From CAVTBX01 sp963733135 (GTDB lineage Bacteria; Actinomycetota; Thermoleophilia; Gaiellales; Gaiellaceae), in NCBI GenBank assembly GCA_963733135.1, contig CAVTBX010000008.1, positions 372,001-436,000 of the forward strand: a DNA stretch of 64,000 nucleotides, given 5' to 3'. Under the pieces are notes generated by a model, which saw only the letters and a list, made by a program, of their open reading frames with translations, had not been told where the DNA came from and did no database searches. Shown here one piece after another: positions 41,097-50,187 of the stretch; position 1 is the first letter of the stretch, and every line of letters begins with the position of its first letter. Position numbers and translations under genes: made by a program.

Positions 41097-42077
41097 CTAG
41101 GCGGGATCTCGTCCACTGAGGTGGGCCGGAGGATATCGCACGGTCGAGACCGTTCTGCCCCCCGCCACGGTCTCCACACACCGCAGGTCGGCGTCGAGAA
41201 CGGCAAGATCCGCTCTGAGGCCGGGTGCGAGGCGTCCCCGATCGGTGAGCCCGAGGAGGCGGGCCGGAACCAGGCTCGCCATCGTGACGGCCTCGCGAAG
41301 CCCGAATCGTCGCATGCGTGCTACGAGCGCAGCCCCGGCTCGGTCACCGCCGAGCAGGCGCCCTTCCGCGTCGTGACCAGGGCTCGCGACGATGTCGCTC
41401 GTGAGCGCGATCCGATTGGGACCGGCCACGCGCACCGTCAGCTCCTCCGTCCGCGGATGCAGGTGCCGCCCGTCGGCGATCAGCCCGAGAGTGACCCGCT
41501 CGTCGAGCAGAAGCTCCGGAATCGGGCCCGTCGAGCGAGCTCGAAACGGCGACATTGCGTTCCATAGATGAGTGGCGAACCGCGCCCCGGCGTCGATCGC
41601 CGAGCGCGCCGTTGCAATGTTCGCATGCGTATGACCGACTGCAGCAACCACGCCGCGCTCGGCCACGAGACTGATCGCCTCCATCGCTCCCGGCAGCTCC
41701 GGTGAGAGTGTGACCAGGCGAACGCAACCAGTGTCGAGCCAGGTCCCGAGCAGCTCGACGTCGACGGGCAGGAGCTCGTCCTGCGGGATCGCGCCCGCCG
41801 CATCCGGGTTCAGGAACGGCCCCTCGAGGTGGACGCCGACACAACGCTCGTCGGGCGCGTCGATCGGCTCCCGCGCAGTCGCGAGGTACGACGTGACGCC
41901 CTGCTCGGCGACGGCATCGGGCACGTAGACGTGCAGGTCGACGAAGCCTGGGGCGATGACGAGATCGGTCTCGGGCTCGTCCGCGGGCTCCACCGCGGCG
42001 ATGGTCTCCCCCTCGACGACGACCGCTCCCGGCCGGACTCCGTCCAAAGGATCGACGAGGACGCCCGCGAATCTCAT
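41097..42077 (-). CDS. nagA: N-acetylglucosamine-6-phosphate deacetylase-like amidohydrolase
   Basis: 326 residues, slightly shorter than E. coli NagA (382). Motifs are VHLEGPFLNPDAAGAIP, the metal ligands GHTHANIATA and ATHLWNAMSPFRARSTG, LIADGRHLHP, and the catalytic-Asp region IALTSDIVAS. NagA removes acetate from GlcNAc-6-P in cell-wall amino-sugar recycling. The first metal motif reads FVDLHVYV rather than HxHG, a deviation shared by some single-metal NagA enzymes. No nagB or PTS is nearby. Confidence 0.88.
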   Translation of the reverse strand: MRFAGVLVDPLDGVRPGAVVVEGETIAAVEPADEPETDLVIAPGFVDLHVYVPDAVAEQGVTSYLATAREPIDAPDERCVGVHLEGPFLNPDAAGAIPQDELLPVDVELLGTWLDTGCVRLVTLSPELPGAMEAISLVAERGVVAAVGHTHANIATARSAIDAGARFATHLWNAMSPFRARSTGPIPELLLDERVTLGLIADGRHLHPRTEELTVRVAGPNRIALTSDIVASPGHDAEGRLLGGDRAGAALVARMRRFGLREAVTMASLVPARLLGLTDRGRLAPGLRADLAVLDADLRCVETVAGGRTVSTVRYPPAHLSGRDPA

Positions 42078-42136
42078 TGCGGCCCAACTGTAAAGTTCCG
42101 CACCCTCTAGACCGACTACGATCCCGGAGCCGCAAC

Positions 42137-42757
42137 GTGCCGAACGAGATCACCTGCCTGATCGCCGACGATCACGAAGTCGTGCGCGAAGGCCTGCGCC
42201 TCTCGCTCTCGCGCTCACCGCACGTGCGGGTCGTCGGGGAGGCCGCGGACGGCGAGAGCGCGATCGCGATCGCCGAACGGCGCCGGCCCAACGTCGTGAT
42301 CATGGACGTCCGCATGCCCGGGATGGACGGGCTCGAGGCGACGAAGATCCTCACGGAGAAGCTGCCCTCCACGAACGTCCTCATCTTCACCGCCTACGGC
42401 GAGCGAAGCCTGCTCGGCCGCGGCCTCGAGTCGGGAGCGAAGGGCTACATCCTGAAGGAGGCCCCGCACCAGACGCTCGTCCGCGCGATCGAGAAGGTCG
42501 CAAACGGCGAGGGGTACGTCGACCCGGCGCTGATGCCGGACTTCCTGACGCGCGAGCGCGAGGAGATGCTGACGCAGCGTGAGCGCGAGATCCTCCAGCT
42601 GCTCGCACACGGCATGTCGAACGCGGACGTGGCCGCCAAGCTCTTCATCAGCCAGGAGACCGTGAAGAGCCACGTCCGCCATATCCTCGCCAAGCTCGAG
42701 GCGGATACTCGAACCCATGCTGTCGCGATCGCTCTCCGCGAAGCGATCATCGACTAG
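42137..42757 (+). CDS. NarL/FixJ-family response regulator
   Basis: 206 residues. The receiver has the acidic pair in LIADDHEVVREGL, phospho-acceptor Asp in VVIMDVRMPGMDGLEA, FTAY and the Lys in GYILKEA. The C-terminal LuxR-type helix-turn-helix reads LTQREREILQLLAHGMSNAD and LFISQETVKSHVRHIL. GTG at 42137 begins directly before the receiver. It precedes its kinase, which starts 41 nt before this gene's end. Target genes are unknown. Confidence 0.93.
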   Translation: MPNEITCLIADDHEVVREGLRLSLSRSPHVRVVGEAADGESAIAIAERRRPNVVIMDVRMPGMDGLEATKILTEKLPSTNVLIFTAYGERSLLGRGLESGAKGYILKEAPHQTLVRAIEKVANGEGYVDPALMPDFLTREREEMLTQREREILQLLAHGMSNADVAAKLFISQETVKSHVRHILAKLEADTRTHAVAIALREAIID

Positions 42758-43931
42758 TCCGCTCGTACCGCTGCTCGTCGCGGCCGCAGTGGCTGCGGCG
42801 CTCCTCGGCGCGGTCGGACTGGCGATCGGAAGTACCGCGGTTATCGGCGCAGGGCTGTTCGCCGGGCTCGTCCTGGCCGGGTCGCTCGCATTCGTCCTGA
42901 TCGTCAGCGAGCGGCGGCGACACGTCGTGGCAGAGGACGAGCTGGCCGCGCAGGCGACCTTCCTCGAGAAGCTACTCGAGTCGATCGCCGAGGTTTCCGG
43001 AACCATCGACGCACAGGAGATCCTCGAGCGGGTGCGCACGGAGGCGAAGCGTCTCTTCGAAGCCGATCGCGTGAGCTTCGAGGAAGGCGCCGCGCTCGAC
43101 TCGCCCCGGCTTCGGCACGGCGGCATGGACGTGGCTCTCGCCGCGCGCGGAGCGCCGCTCGGCGTCCTCTCGATCGAACGCGGCGAACCGTTCGGGCGCG
43201 GCGACCTCGTCCAGGCGACCGTCCTCGCGGACTTCGCCTCGCGCGCCTTCGAGAACGCACGGCTCGTGGCCCAGGCGCAGGAGCGGGAAGCGGAACGGGA
43301 ACGGCTTACCGACCAGCTCGTGCTGGCGGAGCAGGACGAGCGCCGGCGGCTCTCGGTCTGGCTCCACGACGGGCCGCTCTCGACGATGTCCGGCGTCGCG
43401 CTCATGCACGATGCGGCGCTCGCCGCCATCGAGGACGGCCGCTACGACGACGCGGCAAAGGTCGTGGCGACCGCGCTCGAACGGGAACGCGAGACCATCC
43501 GAACGCTCCGCGACCTCTCCTTCGCGCTCGAGCCGCTCGTCCTTCGCGACCAGGGGTTCGCAGCGGCCGTCCAGGCGATCGGCGACCAGGTCGGCCGCGG
43601 GAACCGGATCGCTGTGACGATCGACGCCGCCGCCGGAGAGCGGCTCGCCGAGAAGGCTCAGGTCGAGCTCTACCAGGTCATCCGCGAGGCCGTGAACCAG
43701 GCGGTGCGGCGGCGCCCACAGACACTCGAGCTGACGATGAAGGAGCTCGACGACGGGAGCTTCGAGCTCTCGATCGCCGACGACGGAGTCGAGGAGCGCC
43801 GCCGAGCGTCGATCGAGGCGATCGAGGAGCGGGCCCGCGTCCTGAACGCGCGTTTCTCGGTCGAGCAGGGCGACGAGGGCGGCACGCGGCTGCACGTCCT
43901 GCTCCCCGCCTACGTGGCGGCGACGAGCTAG
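42717..43931 (+). CDS. HisKA_3/NarX-type sensor histidine kinase with GAF
   Basis: 404 residues. Two N-terminal membrane helices (SPLVPLLVAAAVAAALLGAV, IGAGLFAGLVLAGSLAFVLI), a GAF-like domain (LESIAEVSGTIDAQEILERV), then the HisKA_3 phospho-histidine in RRRLSVWLHDGPLSTMSG and a degenerate ATPase with N-box REAVNQAVRRRP and only SIADDGVEERRR for the D/G boxes. The usual asparagine is present but the glycine-rich boxes are weaker than normal. It partners the response regulator by strong overlap. Confidence 0.9.
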   Translation: MLSRSLSAKRSSTSPLVPLLVAAAVAAALLGAVGLAIGSTAVIGAGLFAGLVLAGSLAFVLIVSERRRHVVAEDELAAQATFLEKLLESIAEVSGTIDAQEILERVRTEAKRLFEADRVSFEEGAALDSPRLRHGGMDVALAARGAPLGVLSIERGEPFGRGDLVQATVLADFASRAFENARLVAQAQEREAERERLTDQLVLAEQDERRRLSVWLHDGPLSTMSGVALMHDAALAAIEDGRYDDAAKVVATALERERETIRTLRDLSFALEPLVLRDQGFAAAVQAIGDQVGRGNRIAVTIDAAAGERLAEKAQVELYQVIREAVNQAVRRRPQTLELTMKELDDGSFELSIADDGVEERRRASIEAIEERARVLNARFSVEQGDEGGTRLHVLLPAYVAATS

Positions 43932-43943
43932 AGTCCGCGCCCG

Positions 43944-44138
43944 GTGGCCGAGGGTACGCACCTCCTCTTCGTCTCGAAGCCGACGGGCTATGAGCTCGCC
44001 GAGCGTGAGGGTGAGCCGCCGACGGCGGGCTCGGCTGTCGAGCTCGACGGCGACGGCGGCCGGTTTACGGTGGCGAAGGTCGCGGCGTCTCCCCTTCCGG
44101 GCGACGACCGCCGCTGCGCGTACCTCGTCCCGGCCTGA
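43944..44138 (+). CDS. Small hypothetical protein, 64 aa
   Basis: GTG start 12 nt after the kinase gene. Strand-rich and acidic: HLLFVSKPTGYELAEREGEP, AVELDGDGGRFTVAKVAASP, ending RRCAYLVPA. No membrane segment or motif recognised. Its position suggests expression with the two-component system; the 9-bp gap to the convergent flavoprotein gene leaves no space for other elements. Confidence 0.65.
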   Translation: MAEGTHLLFVSKPTGYELAEREGEPPTAGSAVELDGDGGRFTVAKVAASPLPGDDRRCAYLVPA

Positions 44139-44147
44139 CCGGGCGGC

Positions 44148-45207
44148 CTACGCGGCCAGCGCGGAGTCGGCCGCGCGCAGGCCGAGTACGAGAGCCGCCG
44201 CGAGCCCGCTTGCATACCCGCCGAGGGCGATGCCGCCGACATCCGTGCCGGCAGCCCAGACACCGTCCGCGACCCGCGCGGACTCGTCGACCCGGAGCCC
44301 GCCCAAGGTTGTCGTGATACCCGCGACCACATCGACCTCGGTCGTGCCGTTGACCCGCCGAATCGGCCCGCCCGCCTCTCGTGCGCGCTCGATCATCTGG
44401 CTCAACGGTGAGGTCTCGCACGCGCTCGCCGAGCGCGGAGTCCGGCACGACGTAGACCGCACGCGCCGCCGGCTGCTGCGCCGTCCATTGGACGACGTCG
44501 ATCTCCGACCAAGTGCGCGGCTCGTAGGGCTCCCCGGCAGCGTTCCGGACGGTCGCGAAGCGCGCGTAAAGCTGCGCCATGCCCACGAACCGGCTCGGCT
44601 CGATGCGGGCCGGAGGTGCGGGCAGGTTGCGGCCGTAGAACTCGCCCAGCCCGTCGGTCAGCGACCCGCCGGCAGCCAGGCCAAGCCGCAGGCCGTCGCC
44701 GGTGCTCCAGGGGTTCGCCCGCAGGACGAGATGCTCCGCCTCAGGGGTGACGTGGTCGCGGACAAGCCCTCGGTCACCCTGAAAGCCTCCCGTGGCGAGC
44801 ACGACGGGCACATCAGGAGAGAGCAATACCAACGGCTCTCCAAGCCGCACCTCTCCGGCCCGTGCGGCCAGCACCCGGGTCAGCCCCTCCGGATCGAACC
44901 GCACACCCGTCGTGAGCTCGTTTCCCGTCTCTCGCGTAATCGCAGGAGCGCCGAGCGCCTCGAGCCACCGAAGCGCCTCGTCGAGCCCGTCGTGGACGAG
45001 CCGCTGTAGAGCAGGCTCGCCGGCCGGACACTCGGCCCGAAACCGCTCCCACTCCCGGTAGCGCCAGATGACGCCGCTCGAGAGCCGCATCGACCCGCCG
45101 GGACGGTCGCCCTTCTCGTGGACGATCACCGACGCCCCGAGCTCTCGGGCGCGCGCGGCAGCGACGAGCCCGGCCAGGCCGGCGCCCGCGACGATCAGAT
45201 CGGGCAC
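44148..45207 (-). CDS. FAD-binding_2 (fumarate reductase-like) flavoprotein, frameshifted
   Basis: The first 265 or so residues contain VAGAGLAGLVAAARARELGA (FAD motif), EKGDRPGGSMRLSSGVIW and VVLATGGFQGDRGLV. After RDLTV the frame is lost at an AA/TT run at 44404-44405; one extra base there separates it from the frame that continues SQMIERAREAGGPIRRVNGT and ends with VWAAGTDVGGIALGGYASGL, the C-terminal FAD motif. Restored length is about 352. Relatives include 3-ketosteroid dehydrogenase-like enzymes and tricarballylate dehydrogenase; substrate unknown. Confidence 0.82.
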
Positions 45208-45225
45208 GGCCTCGCTGCCCCGAGC

Positions 45226-45924
45226 TCAGACGAGAGAGAAGCTCGGCTTGTGCTCGACGTACTCGACCTTCACGCGGTCGGGACCCCAGAGGAAGACCGC
45301 GTACGTGTTCGGTGCGTCGACGACGTCCGCGACCTCGATCCCCAGCTCGTTCGCGGCCGCGATGTGCTCCTCGGCCGAGTCGACGAGGACCGCGAGGTGG
45401 TTCAGGAGCGGCCGCTCAGGCTCCTCCGGCTCGCCGCGGTGGAACTCCACATAGGCTCCGCCGACCTCCACGCGAGGTGCCTTCGACAGCCCCGGCGAGC
45501 TCGGGGCGAATCCGAGCCGCTCGTAGGCCGCTGCCGTCTCGTCAGGCGACGCGGAATAGAGCGCGACGTGATCGAGGTCGTAGTCGAGATCCGTCTCGGC
45601 CTGGACGATCCCGACCCGAAGGCCCTCGGAGATGTCCACATAGAGCCCGTCCGGGCATTCCTCCGCCTTCGAGGCGAGCTCGTCGGAGACGGACTCGAGG
45701 TCGTCCACGCGGAGCGCGACGTGCTTCAGAGCTCCCCGCTCGCGCGGGCCCTCCGCGTCGAAGAACGTGAGCTTGCCCCGGCGAGCGTCGGCGCCTACGA
45801 GCGTGAACTTGTCGGTCCGGTCGATGACGTGCATGCCGAGGTACCGGGTCGCGAAGTCGGAGATCCGATCGCGATCCGACACCCACAGGGCAACGTGGTC
45901 CAGCGTCTTCGGGTTCATGATCAT
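45226..45924 (-). CDS. Two-domain VOC (glyoxalase/dioxygenase-fold) protein
   Basis: 232 residues made of two vicinal-oxygen-chelate domains. The first starts TLDHVALWVSDRDRISDFAT, the second DYDLDHVALYSASPDETAAA. Metal ligands are plausible at His in LDHVAL of each half, the NHLAVLV histidine and the C-terminal Glu in DRVKVEYVE. This is the architecture of ring-cleaving dioxygenases (catechol 2,3-type), which it may be. ATG at 45924 or 45918. Upstream is a 9-bp direct repeat GATCATTCC. Confidence 0.85.
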   Translation of the reverse strand: MIMNPKTLDHVALWVSDRDRISDFATRYLGMHVIDRTDKFTLVGADARRGKLTFFDAEGPRERGALKHVALRVDDLESVSDELASKAEECPDGLYVDISEGLRVGIVQAETDLDYDLDHVALYSASPDETAAAYERLGFAPSSPGLSKAPRVEVGGAYVEFHRGEPEEPERPLLNHLAVLVDSAEEHIAAANELGIEVADVVDAPNTYAVFLWGPDRVKVEYVEHKPSFSLV

Positions 45925-45970
45925 TCCCTACCCAGGCTTGGAACGACCCATTCGTGGGGATCATTCCTTT

Positions 45971-46321
45971 GTGGCGACGTTGGCCCGGGTTCTCGTTCTC
46001 GCAGCTCGGCAGCCGGCGTTCTCGGCGTTGCTGGAAGATGCTGGATACGCCGTCGACCTCCGCACGCGTCCGCTCGACAACTCGAGGCGCGTGGACGCAG
46101 ACCTGGCCGTGGTCTTCCGGGGAAGGCTGATCGGGCGCGCTCAAGCCGCGGCCCTCGCAGATCAGGGCGTCCCCGTGATCGAGGTCATGAACGTCGAGCC
46201 GCCGAGCGCCTCGACGGCTGAATGGATCCGGGTGTCGAACCGGATCACCAAACCCGACCTCGTCCAGGTCGTGCACGCGCTCGCAGACCGAGCGACATCG
46301 GGCCACTCCGTGGCCGTCTAG
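45971..46321 (+). CDS. Hypothetical receiver-like protein, 116 aa
   Basis: The region from GTG 45971 has the alternating alpha/beta pattern of a CheY-like or Rossmann-type domain: ARVLVLAARQPAFSALLEDA, DADLAVVFRGRLIGRAQAAA, GVPVIEVMNVEPP. The acidic residues and invariant lysine of a receiver are absent, so it is not a canonical regulator. Upstream in-frame sequence is antisense to the VOC gene. Function unknown. Confidence 0.6.
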   Translation: MATLARVLVLAARQPAFSALLEDAGYAVDLRTRPLDNSRRVDADLAVVFRGRLIGRAQAAALADQGVPVIEVMNVEPPSASTAEWIRVSNRITKPDLVQVVHALADRATSGHSVAV

Positions 46322-46469
46322 CCGCTAGCCGGTAACGATCCCGTAAACACGCGCCCGCCGTACCCGCTTGGTGCGGCTAGCCCCCTGTCGATCGACGACG
46401 GGCGCTGCTGGAATGGCTTGACGACCGCCTCGTTAAGACGAGGAGCACGCCAGACCGAGGAGGAGCCGC

Positions 46470-47924
46470 ATGACGGAAGCCGAGACGAACTACGAAGACC
46501 CCAGGCGCTGGAAGGCACTCGCTCTCCTGAGCATCGCCTACCTCATGGTCGTTCTCGATATCTCGATCGTGAACGTCGCCCTTCCGTCCATCCAGTCGGA
46601 GCTCGGGTTCTCGCCCGAGAACCTTCAGTGGGTCGTCAGCGGCTACGCGCTCACATTCGGCGGCTTCCTGCTCCTCGGCGGACGGCTCGGGGATCTCCTC
46701 GGTCGCCGCCGGCTCTTCATGGTCGGGCTCGCGCTCTTCGCGCTCACGTCGCTCCTCGCCGGCCTTTCGGTCAACTCGGGGATGTTGATCGCGATGCGGC
46801 TCCTCCAGGGCGCCGCGGGCGCGATCCTTTCGCCGTCCGTCTTCTCCATTACGTCCGTGACCTTCCGGGAGGGCGCGGAGCGGAACAAGGCGCTCGGCAT
46901 CCTCGGCGGGATCGCGGGCGCCGGCGCTGCGATCGGAGTGCTCCTGGGCGGCATCCTCACGGACACCGTCGGCTGGGAGTGGATCTTCTTCGTCAACGTG
47001 CCGATCGCCGCCGTGACGCTCTTCTTCGTGCCGCGGTTCGTGCAGGAGAGCCGTGCCGCCGGCCTGGCCCGGCACTTCGACGCCCAGGGAGCCGTCACGG
47101 TGACGGCGAGCCTCATGCTCCTCGTCTTCGGGCTCACTCAGTCCACCAATTACGGCTGGGGCTCCTGGCAGACGATCGGGGCGCTCGTCGGCGCGGCGGT
47201 GCTGATGGCGGCCTTCCTGACGATCGAGACGAGGTCCCGCTCGCCGCTCGTACCGCTCGGGTTCTTCAAGAAGCGGACTCCGACCGGAGCGAACATCATC
47301 GGCTTCGGCCTCGGCACGGCGATCTTCGGCATGTTCTTCCTGCTCTCGCTCTACATGCAGCAGGTGCTCGGGTACTCGCCGCTGCGGACAGGCTTCGCGT
47401 ACCTGACCGTGGCCCTGCTGGCGGTGGTCGCAGCCGGTGCCTCGCAGGCCCTTGTGACCAAGCTCGGAGTCCGGCCCGTGCTGGCGACCGGCCTCGCGCT
47501 GCTGACCGCCGGGCTCGTCTACTTCACGCAGGTGTCGGTGGGCGGCTCCTACGTCAGCGACCTCCTGCCGGGCTTCATCCTGATCGGAGTCGGCATGGGC
47601 TTCTCCTTCGTCCCGATCTCGATCGCGGCCCTGGCCGGGATCGAGGGCAGGGAGGCCGGGCTCGCGTCGGGCCTCATCAACACCTCGCAGCAGATCGGCG
47701 GCGCCCTCGGGCTCGCGATCCTCGTGACGGTGTCGACGACCCGCACGGAGGGCCTCCTGGAGGACGGCGCCGCGGCACCGCAGGCCCTCACGGAGGGCTT
47801 CGGCATCGCCTTCTGGGTCGGAGCCGGTTTCGCCCTCGTCTCCCTGCTTGCGACGTTCCTCGTCCTGCGGAGCCAGGATCTGGCGGTGGTGCCGGGAGAG
47901 TCGGCGCCGTCCCCCGCCGCCTAG
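46470..47924 (+). CDS. DHA2-family (EmrB/QacA) drug:H+ antiporter
   Basis: 484 residues, about 14 transmembrane helices, typical of the DHA2 family. The N-terminal VVLDISIVNVALPSIQ and WVVSGYALTFGGFLLLGGRL followed by GDLLGRRRLFMVG are the family motifs. A GAGGAG precedes the ATG. Exports hydrophobic drugs or metabolites; no regulator is adjacent. A second transporter of the same family is at 50.6 kb. Confidence 0.92.
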   Translation: MTEAETNYEDPRRWKALALLSIAYLMVVLDISIVNVALPSIQSELGFSPENLQWVVSGYALTFGGFLLLGGRLGDLLGRRRLFMVGLALFALTSLLAGLSVNSGMLIAMRLLQGAAGAILSPSVFSITSVTFREGAERNKALGILGGIAGAGAAIGVLLGGILTDTVGWEWIFFVNVPIAAVTLFFVPRFVQESRAAGLARHFDAQGAVTVTASLMLLVFGLTQSTNYGWGSWQTIGALVGAAVLMAAFLTIETRSRSPLVPLGFFKKRTPTGANIIGFGLGTAIFGMFFLLSLYMQQVLGYSPLRTGFAYLTVALLAVVAAGASQALVTKLGVRPVLATGLALLTAGLVYFTQVSVGGSYVSDLLPGFILIGVGMGFSFVPISIAALAGIEGREAGLASGLINTSQQIGGALGLAILVTVSTTRTEGLLEDGAAAPQALTEGFGIAFWVGAGFALVSLLATFLVLRSQDLAVVPGESAPSPAA

Positions 47925-47996
47925 AGGAGGAAGGCTCAGCCCGCCCTCGGCGCTCAGCCACCGGGGGCGGGCTCGTGCCGCAGTAGGGTTCCCGCC

Positions 47997-48302
47997 ATGT
48001 TCGCGAGCATGTCTACCTTCAGCGCCGAGGGCATCGACATGGCCGGCGCCGCACGCATCGTCGGGGAGTCGATGGAGGGCTGGCTTCGGGGCTTCGACGG
48101 CTATGCGGGGCTCCTCATCCTCACGAACGACGATCAGGGTCTCGCCCGCGTGATGACGTTCTGGGAGAGCCAAGACGCGATGGAAGCGAGCGCCCCCGGC
48201 CGGGAGAGCGTGCGCGACTCGATGGCAGATCGCCTCGGCGTGACGCTCGACGCCGTGGAGACCTACGAGGTCAGCCGCCGGGCCGATCTCGCGCTCGGCT
48301 AA
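47997..48302 (+). CDS. ABM-like ferredoxin-fold protein, 101 aa
   Basis: A short protein of the dimeric alpha/beta-barrel kind: MSTFSAEGIDMAGAARIVGE, LLILTNDDQGLARVMTFWES, followed by RDSMADRLGVTL. This resembles antibiotic-biosynthesis-monooxygenase-like domains, which are often small-molecule-binding without known catalysis. It converges with nucS with a 4-nt stop overlap. Confidence 0.65.
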   Translation: MFASMSTFSAEGIDMAGAARIVGESMEGWLRGFDGYAGLLILTNDDQGLARVMTFWESQDAMEASAPGRESVRDSMADRLGVTLDAVETYEVSRRADLALG

Positions 48303-48970
48303 GCGAAGAGGGTCAGGTCGGGCTCGCGCTCGCCGCGCAGGAGCTCGAGGTCGATCTCGACGCAGCGGATCCCGCGGGCCTCGGCCAGCGTGAGCGCCTG
48401 CGGGCGAAAGCGCTGCGCGGCGAGGATCCCGCGACAGTCCGCCCGCGCGGAGTCGAGCTGGATTCGTTCCAGGTAACGGGAGAGCTGCTCGACCGCATCG
48501 ATTCCGGCGACGCGCTTCACCTCGACGGCCACCCACCCGGATTCGTCGTCCCGGCACATGAGATCGACGGGGCCGAGGTCGGTCGGCCACTCGCGGCGCA
48601 CGAGCCGAAGCTCCTCCCCGAGGACGGCCGGCCGCACGGCAAGCTCCTCCTGGAGCTCACGCTCGACCCCGTCCTTCTCGAGCGCCACCGCCTCCCCCAT
48701 CTCGTGCGAGACGTCCGAGAGCACCTCGACGAGCCGGATCTCGAGCCGGTCCTCCGTCTTCCCGGCCCGCTTGCGGACGACGAGCGTGTCGCCGTCCTCC
48801 TCGAGCACCGTGGGAGGGGTCATCCAGTTCAGAGGCTTGTACCCACCGGCGTCGGCGTGCACGAGCACGGAGCCGTCGTCCTTCAGGATGAGAAGGCGGG
48901 TGGACTCGGGCAGATAGGCGGCGAGCCGGCCCGAGTAGCGAACCTCGCAGCGGGCGACGATGAGGCGCAC
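48299..48970 (-). CDS. nucS: Mismatch-specific endonuclease NucS/EndoMS
   Basis: 223 residues, normal for actinobacterial NucS, which makes double-strand breaks at mismatches in bacteria lacking MutS/MutL. The N-terminal half has the DNA-binding strands RLIVARCEVRYSGRLAAYLP and VLVHADAGGYKPLNWM; the nuclease motif is DLGPVDLMCRDD followed by WVAVEVKRVAGID, i.e. D-x(n)-E-x-K, then QLSRYLERIQ. Good marker of actinobacterial or archaeal lineage. Confidence 0.95.
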   Translation of the reverse strand: MRLIVARCEVRYSGRLAAYLPESTRLLILKDDGSVLVHADAGGYKPLNWMTPPTVLEEDGDTLVVRKRAGKTEDRLEIRLVEVLSDVSHEMGEAVALEKDGVERELQEELAVRPAVLGEELRLVRREWPTDLGPVDLMCRDDESGWVAVEVKRVAGIDAVEQLSRYLERIQLDSARADCRGILAAQRFRPQALTLAEARGIRCVEIDLELLRGEREPDLTLFA

Positions 48971-49089
48971 GGGGCGCCCACGCTATCGGCCCTTTCGGAC
49001 GTGTCCAGACGGGCCATGTCCGGCGGCTGCCCCAGAACCAGGGCTAAGACCGCCAGCGCCTAAGAGACATCTCCGCGCTGGAAGCAGCG

Positions 49090-49377
49090 CTAGTACTCGT
49101 GCGACTCCGTGACGTCGACGACTCGCACCCGTGCGTCTTGGAGCCCGAGCTCGTCCTCCATGCGGTCCCAGAGCGCCAGGAGCGAGGAGCGGAACGCCTC
49201 GGCTTCGTCGACGGTGTCGAACTCGAGATCGACCGCGACGTAGTTCGGATCGTCGGTCGGCCTCATAACGCGATAGCCACGTACCCCGCTCCCCTCTCGG
49301 TCGATCGGATCGGAATCGAACGCGCGCTTCCACGTGTCGAAATCACGAACACCGTGTTCGACCTGCACGATCGCCAT
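49090..49377 (-). CDS. Small ferredoxin-fold protein, 95 aa
   Basis: Reads as a dimeric alpha/beta-barrel: AIVQVEHGVRDFDTWKRAFD, YVAVDLEFDTVDEAEAFRSS, VRVVDVTESHEY. The start VRDFDTWKRAFDSDP is characteristic of a small conserved group with a cyclase-like name in some databases; the function is unknown. GAGGAGG lies close to the ATG, supporting strong translation. Confidence 0.75.
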   Translation of the reverse strand: MAIVQVEHGVRDFDTWKRAFDSDPIDREGSGVRGYRVMRPTDDPNYVAVDLEFDTVDEAEAFRSSLLALWDRMEDELGLQDARVRVVDVTESHEY

Positions 49378-49413
49378 GGAACCTCCTCGGGTAGTGACGG
49401 TGACGAGGAGAGC

Positions 49414-50151
49414 CTACGACGCAGGCTGGCGCTCGGCCGTCTCGTCCTCGGCCGGGTCCGCGTCCGGGTGCGTGTCGAGCCACGTGGCGAGCTTCTCGTG
49501 CGCGGACGAATCGGGTGCGAGGACGCCAAGAGCTTCTGCCCACGATGCGCGCGCGGCCTGGCGGTCGCCAAGCCGGGCGTGGACGGTGCCGAGATTGACG
49601 AGGATCTGACCCTCGATCTGACGGTCGCCGATTCGCGCGAAGACCTCACGTGCTTCCGAGAGCGAGGCGATCGCCGGCTCGAGCACCGGATGGAGCGCCT
49701 GCACGAGGCCGAGCCCGTTCAGTGTCAGGCCGACCAGACGCTCGTCGTCGATCTCACGGGCGATCTCGACGGCCCGCGTGGCGCAGATCTGCGCCTCGGC
49801 GAGCTCCCCGCCTCGCCGATAGGCGCTCGCGAGGTTCGAGAGACGAGCGATCTCAAGGCGCCGGTCGGAACCGGCTGCCGCCCGAAGCTCGTCCTGGTAG
49901 CGCTCGACCGGAGGCGTGGCGGGACGGCTCCGGCCGCTTCTCGCAGAGGCCCACGCGCTCCAGCTCCTGCCGGCTTCGACGAAATGAGAGCCCGCGGTCG
50001 CTCCTGCGGTCGAAACGGCTTCTCGGGCAACGCGCCGGATCGGCTCAGTCCGGTCCGTGACAACCCGCCGAATCGGCTCAGTCCGGCTCGTGACGGCCCG
50101 CCGGATCGGTTTTGCCCGGCTCGTGACTCTCTCGGCTAGTGGAAGCGCCAT
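49414..50151 (-). CDS. TPR protein with N-terminal PIRR repeats
   Basis: 245 residues. The N-terminus has three 11-residue units (VTSRAKPIRRA, VTSRTEPIRRV, VTDRTEPIRRV), very basic, encoded by a 33-bp tandem repeat. From about residue 90 TPR-like helices follow: RLEIARLSNLASAYRRGGEL, VGLTLNGLGLVQALHP, ILVNLGTVHARLGDRQAARA. No signal peptide. The basic repeats could bind nucleic acid or membrane; partner unknown. Confidence 0.75.
   Translation of the reverse strand: MALPLAERVTSRAKPIRRAVTSRTEPIRRVVTDRTEPIRRVAREAVSTAGATAGSHFVEAGRSWSAWASARSGRSRPATPPVERYQDELRAAAGSDRRLEIARLSNLASAYRRGGELAEAQICATRAVEIAREIDDERLVGLTLNGLGLVQALHPVLEPAIASLSEAREVFARIGDRQIEGQILVNLGTVHARLGDRQAARASWAEALGVLAPDSSAHEKLATWLDTHPDADPAEDETAERQPAS
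50033..50131. repeat. Three 33-bp tandem repeats
   Basis: Units at 50033-50065, 50066-50098 and 50099-50131, each starting CGCCG(G/A)ATCGG. They encode the 11-residue PIRR repeats of the TPR protein. The first two differ at only a few positions; the third is more diverged. Copy number may vary between strains. Confidence 0.85.
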
Positions 50152-50187
50152 GGTCGACTCGCTTCGACCCCGCGCGGACGCCTCCTC

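Noticed and set aside
46377..48590. A 737-residue minus-strand frame opposite the DHA2 exporter
   Set aside because: Arg/Glu-rich antisense of a clear membrane protein; no motif.
50033..50131. Possible CRISPR array at the 33-bp repeats
   Set aside because: Repeats are directly adjacent with no spacers, in frame in a coding gene, and no cas genes are present.
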